In this document: in pieces, positions 1 through 12,492 of the stretch
Layout of the letters: each line of letters opens with the position of its first letter
Position numbering within the stretch: position 1 is the first letter of the stretch
Assembly: GCA_034190875.2 (NCBI GenBank)
Contig: CM067354.1
Coordinates: 2,864,593-2,928,592, forward strand
Source: Urechis unicinctus
Lineage: Eukaryota > Annelida > Polychaeta > Xenopneusta > Urechidae
Length of the DNA stretch: 64,000 nucleotides
Direction of reading: 5' to 3'
Position numbers and translations under genes: made by a program
Notes under the pieces: model-generated
The model's database searches: none
What the model was told of the DNA's origin: nothing
What the model saw: only the letters and a program-made list of their open reading frames with translations

Positions 1-2792
1 AGCCTTTTAACCCAATAGAGAAATCAATCTCACTTACATTGAAGGAAATACATATATCATTTGTCTTTGCATTATGCATTGAGTCCAATGTTGTAAGGGG
101 CAGCGGCTACCGAATTATCAGGTTTTTTTATTTGTGTCTCAATCAGATTGAATACATCGGCGTTATATAAGGCAGCTCTTATCATGTTTAGTCATTCAAT
201 GCACTACATTGTCTTGAAGAAAGCATGGCTAGTGGGAATATTTCTGGTTTGTACATATGTGTTTTTATTCAAGGTTTAAAAAACGATGCATCAAGCCATT
301 ACTCAGATGCCGTTCGTAGTTACCATGTGTCGCATTATGTCAACCGAAATCTCTATTTGTTAGATTATACACTGGCTTTGTCATTCGTTCAATATTTCCC
401 GTCTCATCTCATCATAGCACACTAATAATATACACATGGTTGCGTGTCGGCTGCGTCAGACGTAACTTGCCTCTATGTGGTGGATAACGGGAATTATGAA
501 CATTATGCCTACATGTGCATTGGCGTCAGATAAGTAATGCATTCCAGATTGTTATGGGGGAACAAAAAATAGCATTCTCTCAAATGCGCGTTATCGCATT
601 CTACTACAATTGCCCTATATTAAAGGGGAAGGAACAACAAATACAATACTCTGATAGAGACGTGAGCATTATCACTACTGCGGCTGCTTAAAAACTTGTG
701 GCCATGATTGAATTACGAAAGTGAAAAAGAAACACTCAGGAGTAATGTCGTTTTCAACAACAAAGTGGCGTCCCAGCGGTGATGGATGATGATGACTATG
801 GTGCTTGGACAGCACCAGTAAAGCGCCATTGATCACAAACCGTTGGTCTCATTGAGATGAGAACCTAATTACTGTGAAAGTCCTCGCCGTTGATGAATCA
901 ATACCCCGTCCCCGTATCTTGGGCATCGTAGTGTCGTCAAGAGTGTGTCGTTTAAGGAACACGTAAAACATAGCAATGCCATATTAACATTCGATTGAGA
1001 TATTCTGACTTATCGATCATTCTTTCCATTGTAATATATCACCATGATTTGAGCACAAAACCGTTACACTTCCTGTGCATAAGCGAAATTCCTTTTTTTC
1101 AATTCACACTGCACCTGCCGACGGCAATCACAACACTGCCTTCATCTGCTTGCTGCCTTGATATCCTGTTTATCACTTGATATCATACTTCAGAAGCAAC
1201 TGGCGTTAAATGACGACTCCAGCAGATTACTCAAGATATTAACAGTTTGTGTTCGCATCCTCTGTAGTTCAACCCTAAAATAAATCTGGCGATCAAATTC
1301 GCGTTAAGGTTGAATGTCATTAACAAACAGATCATCGACCAATTCCCTACTTCTTTAGAAATCATATTCGTCTATTCTGTGACCCCCGCTAATTCTCAGG
1401 TTCGTGATGATTCTGATTCCTGTGTTCTAATGGGAAATTAATTATAAACCAAATATGGTACTTGGAGGACGCTACTAGGAATTCCGGAGCGATAATACCT
1501 TGAAAATACAGAACAATGTATGCGTTGTTACTCAAATAGGATCCTTCTCAGATGCATAATTTTGTAACCAAAGTTCGTAAGGTGCTTTCAAAGCCTTCAA
1601 TGTAAGCATTGTGATTATCAACGAGCTTTGTACAGATAGAAAGTGCTTTGTTCAGGTAGAAAGTGCTGTTGATTGCCAATTATCTCCTTAATTGCCTGGC
1701 TTGTTCTACCGCTGATCTAAACTGAATGCAAAAACTCATTCCCCCTGGTGCATGAATCATCAATTATGCTGCGATTGTCGAGGTTCCCCGGAGCGAATAG
1801 TCCGATAATGACCACTGGACATGGCTAATTATTAGTATATTACTGCACCATCATAGCGATGATTGGTTGCTTTCACAATGGCACACCTCATTATAATTGT
1901 CAAGTAAATAACCTTTCTGCCCTCCGAGACCGCTAATCGCAACGGAATGGAAAGATTTATGGGACACAAGTGGTAATCGCTCGCCGTGCTTAGCAGACTA
2001 TAACAATAGGAACAATAGGTTGTCAATGACCAGAACATATTTACAAACCCAATCTGTGGGGCGGGCTAAGGGCTACAGTGAATAATAATTGTTAACTCTA
2101 GGTTCAAGTGGACGCAAGGTGAGGTGTCCATGCTCGGTTCAGTTCGGCTGAATACAACTGGGAGCCACGTGTGTCACATCAATGGGACTCGATAACATAA
2201 TATCACTTCATATTCAATGCGGATTTATTGCAGTGCAAAAGGCAGATATTGTCTGATAAATTAGCCATTTATAATAAACTAACCATTATATGATATGCAT
2301 AGCTTATTATTGATAAAAACCGTCGGGTGCATATTTTTACAGCTGGACAGTTTTGTGATTCCGCCATTTCTAAATCATTTTCTCCATTTTGTCACTTTTG
2401 ATTGCAGTGTGGTGTGACGTACAAATGAACTGAAAAATATCAAAAAAGGAGAATGTGGATTGTATTGTTGATTGCTTTAGTTTGTAATGGAGGTAGCGTG
2501 CACTTGTGCAGGAGTAAGAATGCAACTTCAGCAAATTATTAATAAATATAATGTGAGCCAGTGGAAAGTATTCGAAACATTTGCGCATTGGTAGAAATCT
2601 TATCAAGTAAAATAGGAAAATAATATTTATTGACATTACATATTGTTGAGCTGCCTGAGATGAACTGTTCTCATAATTACTGAAGAACACAACTCTCCGG
2701 AAACATGGAGATTGTGAAGCACGCTATTCTTGCTGTCTCCGATATCCTTACGGGTAATTGAAAGCCTTGGTCCTTAGTGACGACGAAGTCGT
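1..2792. other. Non-coding part of copy A
   Basis: There is no supported gene here. Short open frames (for example 225-425) are not kept open in the paralogous sequence around 42930-43240. The stretch around 40-85 already matches 42640-42675, so the duplication probably extends beyond the left edge. A good match to copy B is at 2250-2340. Confidence 0.6.
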
Positions 2793-3008
2793 GTTGATGA
2801 CGAGGTACTGGTTGATGACGTGGTACTGGTTGATGACGTGGCACTGGTTGATGACGTGGTTTTGGTTGATGACGTGGTTCTGGTTGATGACGTGGCACTG
2901 GTTGATGACGTGGTACTGGTTGATGACGTGGTTCTGGTTGATGACGTGGTACTGGTTGATGACGTGGTACTGGTTGATGACGTGGTACTGGTTGATGACG
3001 TGATCCTG
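2793..3008 (+). repeat. 18 bp minisatellite, 12 units, TGACGTGG in most units
   Basis: There are twelve consecutive 18 bp units of the type GTTGATGACGTGGTACTG. Variation is mostly at positions 14-16 (tac, ttc, cac, ttt), and the first and last units are slightly degenerate. Because 18 is a multiple of three, several frames stay open on both strands, giving artefactual repeat proteins of about 70-113 residues. Most units contain TGACGTGG, which equals the known unfolded-protein-response element bound by ATF6/XBP1-type bZIP factors; any activity is inference. Related arrays lie at 40050-40300 and 58381-58497. Confidence 0.95.
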
Positions 3009-5689
3009 GTTGGTGCATTTTCTAGACGTTAATGAATCACACTTTTGATAATCAGTGTATCATTTTCATTTCATTGAGCAGCGATGCTAATAATAACACA
3101 TTTGCTTCTGCTCATCAAGTCATCAGGGTGGATATCATTACGAGTTTGCAGAAATAAATATTTCTGCGGAGATAGTAAAGTTTAGCTGCCTGAGGAGGTA
3201 TATCAAAAACGATCGCACACAGCTTAAATGCAAACGAATTTTTGCAAAGTATTTATTGGTGTTTTATTTAATAACATTGTTTAACACCCTTTTGTTCTCT
3301 CGAGCGCGTGAAACGTGCAGTAAGGTACAGTGAAATTTCGATTAGTTTGTATGTGACCTAAAAGCAAACAACATTATTTCCTCACTGTGAACATAACGGT
3401 GATAATCTGCCAGATTAAGGTTCAGACTTCATAACTACATGATGGAAATAACAGCATTTGATGCGGGTAATAATTCGTTACTTAGTAAGTAGAACTAATT
3501 AGCGTCTCTGGAAGCCAGACAAATAAATCATTCTTGTGCCAAGCCGTCACAACTTCTGTGTACTAGCAACAATCAATTGGGCAATTTACCTATTATCTGT
3601 TCCCTTATATCCTGTCCACCATTTGACTTTTACCACACTAGTAATTAAGAATAAGAATTTCTTGCAGGTGCTATAAGAAGTCAGCAGTTTTTGATCAAAT
3701 GTTCTAATGAACAACATTAGCATAACCCTTATAATGATAAATGCTAACATCATCAATGTTTGAGAGTAATATCAGTCATCCACAATGATAAAAAAGTATT
3801 GATTGTATATTGATAAGTAAACCAATTAACCTATATCTTTGCTACAGAATAGTTTTACAATGCATCTTTTCAGAAGCCTCTAAAGGCGTGATTGCAAACC
3901 AATTGTACTAACGAAACCGCTGCAGACAAACAAGGAAGATGCGATGCAAATATGCTGCAGTGTAGTGTAAATCAGAATTTGTTAGGTGCAAATGTTTGTG
4001 AACACCTATGATGTCCAGCTACTCTTATGTCAACCTGATTAAAGCCGTTCGCTCTTTTGCAGATTGAATACAAAATATTACATTGGTTTGCGGCCTTGAC
4101 AATTGGTCTATTTGTGAAGAAGACCTGCAGTTTATGTTTCAGTCATTGCAGGGTAAGCAGTTGTATTACATGCAGTGCAATTCGATGAACAGGGTGGCCA
4201 CAAGTATGACACAGCGTTTTACATGACTCATATCGAAATGTATTGAACATGAGTGGGCAACTGCTAAATGTTTTATAACAGATCTTGAGCAGCCTTCTGG
4301 CACGGTTAAGCCAGTCAGTTGATAATAACTGTGGGTCTTATTTGTACATTTAAACACACAAGAACTGTAAGAAAGATATAACAGTACTTATGTCCTTGTG
4401 TTACCAAACTGGCACAAACACGGAAGGTTTAACCAACCCATTCATGTTGGAAATACTGTTCATTGCCAATTAATTGGATACTTAATTAATGCCGTCTGGG
4501 TTCTTCAATGAATACATAACCTCATTCTCTATAGGTATTACTTAACAAAAGTCTTGTTACATTCAAATAGCAATGAATCGAGAATATAATATCGGTGAGC
4601 TGTTGTCAATAGCCAGGCTACAATTAGACACACAAGATTCGGTGCAAGTAAAGGAATATGGAAGTCTTTACCCATTTGCATGTAAGGAAAAGAAAAAATC
4701 GGCGGCTAAGATGAACAATACCAACAGAGACCTTACCCCTCGCAGACATTTATCAGCAACGTCTATCAATTGTCGTAATGAGATAGCAACAATGGGATAG
4801 CTCAAGCGTTGTTTGTAATAAGCTGCCATTCACGGGTTAAAGTCATTGAATTCATATTCAAAATGGCATTATAAGTTTACATCAATAGCACGCGAAGCAT
4901 GTGCGATCGTCTCTGATGAGGCTATTTACTATTTGAGAAGCTTATGTGGGACCAATAATCTGTGCGGAACACCTTTCTGGTAGTTCAGTTATATTATAAC
5001 ATCCAAAACCACCGTCTGTTCAAAACAGATTAAAATACTGCAATGCATTATAATGAAGAATTCGTGTCTAGACAACCAAACTTGAGACTTAAGTCCTCTA
5101 ATCTTTTGAATGCCTCATACCCCTTTGTCTTCTACTCCACTCTTAATCCATTACCGACAGTACAAATGGGCACATCTGCATCACAATGGAAGGAAATATA
5201 TCAATATTGCAGCTTTGATTGAACTTGACTGGCTTAGAAGTGAATAAATCTAATTTAAACTATGACCAAACGATTTACCTACTTCTGTAGTACCTTTGGT
5301 TGTCTTCATATCCTGATTATGCAACATTCTTTTTCTGAATATTAACTCTGCATATAGACATTTAAATGCTGATTGTGAAATGTCACATTGATGAGGCAAA
5401 ACCTCAACCTGTGCTCACCGCTACTGTCGCTTCTCTGTCAATCATTTACTCCGTTTGGAGCATACGTGGAGGCATATAATTAAATTCCCTAGGTTTGGTT
5501 AATTGAGATGGCTTTGCTACTTTATAACAGTCTGCTGCCCGATCAGCAAAAATATGCAATACAAGTACGATTAACAGCAAACGTGTAGATTCTAGCAGCG
5601 TCATTCATTAATTATCTTAAAGCCTCTATCGAATCTAAATAACGTAACCAACGAAGTAGCATGTCGCAATGAAGATAGATAAAGCATGG
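3009..5689. other. Non-coding part of copy A with matches to both B and C
   Basis: No gene is supported. Segments at about 3660-3710, 4150-4290 and 4435-4475 resemble copy C (40715-40760, 41220-41365, 41535-41575). Segments at 4010-4080 and 4440-4680 resemble copy B (44850-44940, 44960-45240). A 75-codon frame at 4573-4800 is not kept in B. Confidence 0.55.
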
Positions 5690-5910
5690 TTTGTTTACGG
5701 CTGTTTGCCACTGATATAACCCGGCGTGTACCGTAACATGGGAGCGTTAATGGGATTCCCTCTTGCAGAACAGGATGAGTAGTATATAATGGGGCAACAA
5801 GGCTATATTAGCGATAGTTTATTGGATACAATTCATGGAGGTCAGCGCAAATGTTGATGATGTGGTAAGATAAGGGTTATTATAGTTTTGGAGGAGTATG
5901 GACAAGGGAT
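5690..5910 (+). repeat. Diverged relic of the central block of the 3.1 kb unit
   Basis: This stretch aligns by eye to 12945-13240 in unit 1. Shared landmarks include CGGCGT, then TTAATGG, ATTCCCTCTTGC, GAACAG, ATG-GTAGT, AAATGTTGATGA and a G-rich GGAGTAT end. It is clearly more diverged than the three units are from one another. It lies about 6 kb to their left in a stretch without a B counterpart, so it is an older dispersed copy and not part of the tandem array. Confidence 0.7.
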
Positions 5911-6689
5911 GTGTTGAAAATGGGCATACGCCAGCATGAAAACCATCTTAAACTGAGGTGCAATGGCCTTCGGTAGTGGCGAAAGTAAATCGATTCTCCA
6001 CAATCACGCCACGAAGAGAGTGATTTAACGAAAAAGAGTCGTTTGAAACACTTATTGCCATACCAGCAGGTATATTTAAAAAATTCATTTTCTCATTTAT
6101 TGACAGCACTAACTGATTTTTTGTGAAAAAAGAAATATATAAACTTAAAAACAATCTGAAATTTGCGCTGAAAGAGGCAACATACCTCACCAAAGCATCG
6201 TCGGAAGCATCAAAATCACGGAAGGGTCTGGAATGTTTGACTATCGCAATCAAGAGGGAGTGCACATGAAACAGACCGTCCAGACAAACATATCAAGAAT
6301 ATTAAATTTTGGCATCGACAAAATATCCGAGAAATCTGGGGATATAAAGACAAAGACCAGGCGCTGAAGCAGATCAGGAACTCAGGGTCACCGTGATAGC
6401 AAAGCCCAACATTCAGAAGACTGACACAGTGGAAATCACAATTAAATAAGCGCATCGCATTAATTTCACAAGATTTCACAACGTAAGTGCACAGAGGAAG
6501 ACGAAAGCTCAGAAATGCGGTTATGAAACTGGCTTAATGTAAAGACACAGAGGTCATTATGAAGCAGTCAAAGGATTGGAGAGACTTTTCTCATTGAAGG
6601 CTCGACAAGAGACGATAACTTTTACTAAAATGAGAATCAGTGAGAGAAATGTCGTTCAAAGTATAATTGTGATATGAAACTGGTTTGAT
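5911..6689. other. Unassigned; possibly the upstream part of the LINE remnant
   Basis: No intact gene is present. Lysine-rich, stop-interrupted plus-strand frames (around 6120-6440) lead directly into the LINE remnant at 6690. This would suit the poorly conserved linker between endonuclease and reverse transcriptase, but no diagnostic motif was seen. Minus-strand frames at 5948-6479 are probably chance frames. Confidence 0.3.
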
Positions 6690-7190
6690 CAATAAAGATG
6701 CCAAGCAAATCCTCCGATTCTACCAATACAATGAGTAGTAACACAACCCATGACCCAAAGGTAATATCCAATTACTGTCCAAATCCAGCTCATAACAACA
6801 AAACCAACAGGATCAGCCCTTTAGTTAATATAGGTAACCTGTCAATGAAACGATGTCAGCAAAATCCGTTGATGAGAAAGTACTGATTGATGTTTTCGAA
6901 TCCCTCAAAGATACAAATGCTGACTACGATGGTGTCAAACCATCAATATTATAAACAGTCATGTAATAATTATAGCCTCCATCATAACGAAAAATGATGC
7001 TTCCAAATGTCTTAAAAACAGCAATTTATAAACAAGGTATAACGAATTGCATTTCCAATTAAAGACCAGTTACCATATTGTGAAGTATGTCAAAATTATT
7101 CGGACGATTAATGTGCATAAGACTTTTAGACTATATTAATGGATGCTAAATATTATCTAAGCATCGCTTGGATTTCGACAGATTTAGCCG
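6690..7190 (+). mobile_element. Decayed LINE, N-terminal reverse transcriptase region
   Basis: Non-LTR retrotransposons copy their own RNA into a nicked chromosome using a reverse transcriptase. Translating the plus strand across several stops gives typical RT blocks in order. They are a SLKDTNADYDGVKPSIL stretch near 6900-6950 (like the common KxxxAxGxDGI block), PNVLKTAIYKQG, NCISN then a stop then RPVTIL at about 7040-7080, SMSKLFGRLMCIRLLDYING at about 7087-7146, and ILSKHRLDFDR. The same reading frame is largely kept but has at least five stops, so it is dead. The catalytic ADD half is missing, so the element is truncated or deleted at both ends. A jockey/CR1-like family is likely; the exact clade is unknown. 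Confidence 0.75.
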
Positions 7191-8689
7191 TCCGTTAAGT
7201 TTTGGTTGATATCATAGCAGGTATATATTGACAGAAAGTGATGAGTTTATTCTCAGGACAGGCGGAAGAATCATATTTACTAGCCACATGATATAGTTAA
7301 AGTAGCTAAAGCAGGCTAGATTCAATAAGCATTGCTTGTCCATGACTGAACTCAACGAGCGAATACATCTTAATATGTCTCGCATATTTGGTCACCAGGG
7401 AACATACGTGAAATAAATCAATTCCTTTCCGATTCAGCACATGATCATTTAATGTATATTAGCCCAGTTTGCAATTTCCATCGCCAAATTGTTAGTGCCA
7501 TGCACTGGTTGTCATGGAAAAAATGTTTCGTCATGTTTTCGCGTTTTAATAACCCTTTTCATGTTGCATAAAATACAGAATGGTCTAGTTGTTTAATAAT
7601 CTTTATCTATTCAAGTCAATCAAAATGTGTGTTTCCGTGATAATAATCAATGATGCATAGGTTGTTTACACATAACTCTTGCTGGCTTATTTTAATGATA
7701 TCATTTAACAATCAGTCTGACAGGAATGATACATATTCATGTCCAGTGACACTATCTAATTAAATGATTTATACCTTCGCCCAGAACAAAACAGCGCCAC
7801 ATTAAGGGCGCGGGATTGGGTATGACGTTTGAGTTTCTTTCCGATAAATTTCGTCATGGCTGAGTTTTTGAGGAAATAGGTAAATTATCCTTTATCTAAT
7901 GAAGCAGCAGTCCATCAGCATTCACACACAATTACAAAGCTAGGTATCGGCATGGAGAGCTTGACGTTTGTCTCTCTACGAGGTCTTCCTCTCGAGTGCA
8001 AAAGCGAGTACACTGAACACAAACAATATGTTGCACATGATATGCCAATAACAACATAATATAGATATGTGAATTGCTCATTATAAGATTCCGTTTTGCT
8101 TGATTATGTAAATATTTTCCCGACCTACAAACACATTGATATTAGGTGGGACTTTCTCCCACAAAATGGAGGTTTTAATCCAATGTAACGAGGGGTTTGT
8201 GTCGTGTGATTGATGGCGCTTAGTGGGCGTCATCCAAGCATCACAACCATCCACATTTATCACCATCACGAAACCACTTGGTTGAAAGCGACATTAATTT
8301 CAATTGTTTCATTTCATTTTTGTTTCTCGATCGTGAACTTTTTTCGTCAGCACGTTTAGCTGTTTATACAGTCAAATGAAAGATTGGTATGCAGCATGAG
8401 GGCTGTGATTGTATCAAATATCCATCTGCCTGCACGACCAAAAAATGCATATCCACCAGGAGACTCAAAATCGTTTCTGGCTTAAATTGGAGAAAGAGCT
8501 AGATCAATTGTGACAATGCAAACACGTGCCAATAACCATTGCATTTCTATTTCACTCAAGTTCTACCAATGTTACAAATATTACAAAAGCATTCCCGTTA
8601 TATAAATCATTTTTATTCATTATGGTTTTTATTTCCCGCATTGATCGCATTGATTCAATCACCTCCTTCTAGTCAGAAGAGCATCAATA
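7191..8689. other. Non-coding, no B counterpart seen
   Basis: No gene, tandem repeat or clear mobile element was recognised. Copy B is much shorter here (45240-46000), so most of this stretch was inserted in A or lost from B. Confidence 0.45.
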
Positions 8690-11660
8690 TGAAAATGGGT
8701 CAAGTTGCCAGGCACCAGTTAAATGAGCGAAAGAGGGTGTTGATATAACAGGTTATTGCACCTTAGTGCGTAGCATCAATCAGGCTACCAAATATTTATG
8801 ACTGGCATACCTGTGAGTGGCGGCGGTTTTGGGTAGGCAGACCACCATCGGTGCCCAACTGATATGTGATTAACTAGCCGGCAACGCTTTTGACCAGTTT
8901 CTCGTGGAAGTGGTGTAATTGGTGTAGTCATAGTGAGTGCTATCTCCAATTTCCTTGTGAGTAGTGTTATTGGTGGGCTGAGTATGTTCACCTGGCAATA
9001 GCATCTTCCTCCCCTCCCCTACCACTACCACCCGTTCCTGATTTCCTCACCTCAGTTATGAAACAGAAGTGGATCCTGACAGATATTATTAGTGGAGAAA
9101 CATTTTGACACACAATATCAATGGCAATTTGGCATGACGAGCGCATATACCTCCCTCGTTTGGCTCTATGTATGACCCGATCCGCCATCCTCTTTGTCGT
9201 CGCTGATTTCGTATGCAAACAATTTAGCAGAAGAGAATAGTGCATTAAATCTAAGCGTAAGAGTTTACTCTGACTACCCCAAAACTTCATTTACTTTATA
9301 TTGCTTCTTCATCAAACGAAAACATCTATAAACTGTGGGACCGAAGAGCTGGCATGGAGTGGCTCGGCAACAGGGTTAACATCGTGCGGGATGCATACAA
9401 ACGAATGGGGCTTGTGGCAGAAAGGATATCAATATCGTCAGTCAATAAAATAAATGATTTCGACGAATCATTTAGATTTTCATCAGTTAGATTTTTACAA
9501 GTCATGCTTAATACCTAGCTTTCATTGAATTTGATGCTAGCGCTCGATGAAAGTAATTAGCACAAACTCAATAGCCCATCCGTGGCAGGCATTGATATGG
9601 TCGTGGTCTATGGCATACAGCAGCGACCTTGCTGAATTAGTGGTCGGTATAATCCTAAACGAAGAATGTTAACGTATCAATTGATATGCAGGGGTATCAA
9701 AGCCACAATGATGGACATCAGTTTGTTTCGTAGTGTGTGACAAAAATACGCATCACATATTCACATGACATATACATATATAGATGCATGCAACATATTA
9801 ATTTGAATGTATTTCCGTGACTAAATGTAACATTAGTCGAGAAAGGTTGACACAGCTACATTATTTTATGACGTCACAATATCTCCAAGAAGGCATCAAA
9901 CGACAGCGTCTATGTCTGCTACTTCCCGGGCGCAGCAATGTTGCTCAATCGAACCATCTTTCTGTTTGTGCAATGCCCAGTGTTCAAATCACAGACAGCA
10001 ACTAGTGGGTACGGCATGTTTAATCATTACCGATGTCCTACACTTAATCTCTCAATAGGGTATGAGTTTCACTAAAGATTGATTACGGCACAACGCATCC
10101 TATTATGCGCAATCAATTGTGTTAATGGTGACGTGGTCGATTAAACCGTCGAATATTGACCCGAATGAGGCTACTGTTTGGGTGGTTAGTAACCAGAAAT
10201 CTGTAAAAAGGGTTGGTATGAGGATGGTGGGGATGGGGGTGGAGCCTCGTGTTTTGTAGCATGAAACACAGAGCTAATGGGGACTTCTATGCCATTTCTG
10301 TCTCACTTACGGGGAACATTCCACATGAACGGATAGATTTACTAATGATTACTGGTTTTAAATGATTTTCATAGAATTTAAAATTGTTTTTTGAAAAGCT
10401 TATGCTTTGTTTTTTAACTAATTTCAACACATTTTGAATATCTTCAGTGAGATCGTGTTTGCAGTTGGTCAGCTGTTAATCTTATGACACTTGTTCTTGA
10501 GCTGTCTCGACCGATGAACGATGACCGGGCAGACCTAAACTGGCCACTCAAAGACTTTGTAATTCTTTGTCTTACGGTTTATACTGCTCCAACATGCTTT
10601 ACTCTGAATCAGATGTGATACCTCTTACTTCTTTATTGCATTGGGCGTTTTTAGTCAAATGCGATACCATATATTTGTGCGAATGCGTGACGTGTTGTTG
10701 ATACATGATAGTTATATCAAACCAATACACAATCAAGAATGTTGTATCGTCAGATGTTCACGATAAAACTCGCCGTGCCACACATTGTGATGACAAGGCA
10801 CATCTGCCTGCAGTGATCCATAGAGAGAATGATTAGGAAATAACGCCAATGCTCAAACTCATCACAATAATATTTCTAACGAATGCTACGATCGATAATT
10901 CCAGATATTTGCAAATATTTTTACGATTATTGAAAATGATCTTTAATCTCGTAAATTATCTAACTTCGAAAGGTTTTACATACTTGCCCATACACAACCA
11001 AACCAGCATGATAGTGAGTGCCTCCACCTCTACCTAAATCAACAAACGCTATCGCAGGTTTGAGGTGAGGGGCGTCCGCTTAGGACTGGGGTACATCTGG
11101 TGTGATATACTTAGACGGCTTAATCACCAGCAATCTACCTCTATACCTGCCTCTTTATGTCAAGACACATTAAAACTAAGACTTTGTTTGAGAGAGCGAA
11201 ATCACTGAACTAAGCATACAATACGTCCGAAATATAGCCATGCGCGGACGTGTTACTAGAGTCATAACGGGTAGATTGGCTCTTAGCGATCTGACCATCT
11301 TCAAAGTTGTAATAAATCAATGTTATAATGTGTAATATTTATGGGAGCATTTTATGCTTTCCATCCTGTGTATTTGGGAGGAGGTCATATGATGGTACGA
11401 TATGTTTACTCCACCAACCTTAATCCAATCAAAAAAGGAGACCGCCTTTTGGCCAATTAATAGTTATTGTTGCGGTATTGTCCAAAAAAAACCACTGACG
11501 CTAAGATGCCAAGGTATATACTTACGATACGTTAATGTACCCGTATTCAAGGCCGCTAGGCTGTTATTAGACCTGCTTGTCACGATTGCAGACTGCATCT
11601 ACTTCAATTTAGGTGAGATGTGAGAACATTGATAGCATTAGTGCTTACGAAATTTAACAT
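8690..11660. other. Best conserved non-coding block of the duplication; holds the gypsy empty site
   Basis: Matches 46000-48125 and then 53077-53430 in copy B, with many near-identical runs (for example 9311-9340 with 46591-46620). Short open frames here are shifted or stopped in B, so there is no sign of protein constraint. A pyrimidine-rich tract ending in CAG (about 9003-9053) is kept in B (46298-46341) and resembles a splice acceptor, but no convincing exon follows. The site 11325-11329 (ATAAT) is the unoccupied counterpart of the gypsy insertion in B. Confidence 0.65.
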
Positions 11661-11940
11661 CTATTGTGTTGGAATTATGTGATATATAAGATATTTAAGG
11701 TCATCATTTTGTTTTTAATTAGTAAGATACATTTGAGAACGCATACCTGCTTATCGATAAACATTGGACTTTTTGAATTTTCCATTTCACCAGAAAAACA
11801 ATGTATAATCAAACTGTCCACTTGCTACAAAGACCGCTGTTAGATAACGGCATAAGTGGCCTCATTTTCTACATAATTTCATACAATAGATCGCAATGTG
11901 CATTATAATGTGGATCAATTTAAATATAGGTAAAGGTGAG

Positions 11941-12069
11941 TCAGCATGGACGGAAATTGCAGTTGATTGAATATGGTGCCAGCAGACGAGAAGCGCAGCC
12001 GAGAATCCACTTGAGGCGGTCACTGTCTATTTCCTGCAACACCCCAAGCTCATCAAGCGATAAAGTCAT
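11941..12069 (-). other. 42-codon exon-like frame kept in all three units (unit 1 copy)
   Basis: An ATG-started 42-residue frame on the minus strand starts MTLSLDELGV and contains DRLKWIL and SRLLAPYSINCNF. It stays open in unit 2 (15194-15066) and unit 3 (18300-18172) with two residue changes, S to T and C to G. The frame continues about 12 codons upstream of the ATG to a TAA. The composition looks protein-like, but there is no recognised domain, no counterpart in copy B and no downstream splice donor, and young repeats keep frames open by default. It could be a remnant of a coding element or chance. Confidence 0.2.
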
Positions 12070-12377
12070 TTCCTGTAGGCGGCCAGTGGATGTAATCTTC
12101 TCTTACTCCGTCAACAACTGTAATGTAATTATCAAACAACTAACGAATAACACGGTCATGAATATCGAATTGAATGATTAATGGATTGTGAAATGTGAAA
12201 AGTACAATTCCGGCATATAGATTCGAATAAATGTATAACACGCAAGGGTATTTGTATATCTTGTGAATTCTACTAGGATTTAACGTTCAGAATATATATT
12301 ACTGAAGTAAAACTACATAACATCCCCATAACTCCCTGAAGTTGGCATACATCTCAGGAGGTGACCAAAACAGCACT

Positions 12378-12492
12378 GACGGTAGCACAGTGCCGTTGCC
12401 GTGCTCGACAGTTGCACAATACCGTTGCGATGCTCGACGGTAGCACAGTCCCGTTACCATGCTCGACGGTAGCACAGTCCCGTTGCCATGTC
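12378..12492 (+). repeat. 29 bp minisatellite, 4 units (unit 1)
   Basis: Four units of the type GACGGTAGCACAGTCCCGTT plus GCCATGCTC. Each has the half-palindromic core GCACAGTxCCGTTGC, and the last unit is one base short. The array recurs at the equivalent place in units 2 and 3 with the same unit number. Confidence 0.9.

Noticed and set aside
2677..3018. 113-codon HQPVPR repeat frame on the minus strand as a repeat protein
   Set aside because: A product of the 18 bp minisatellite; frames are open on both strands.
9960..10005. tRNA or tRNA-derived SINE B-box-like GTTCAAATC, also at about 47165
   Set aside because: No matching A box or cloverleaf, and no tail; the two copies are explained by the segmental duplication.
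9817..10005. 62-codon frame in the well-conserved block as a gene
   Set aside because: Its copy B equivalent has an internal stop and a later frameshift.
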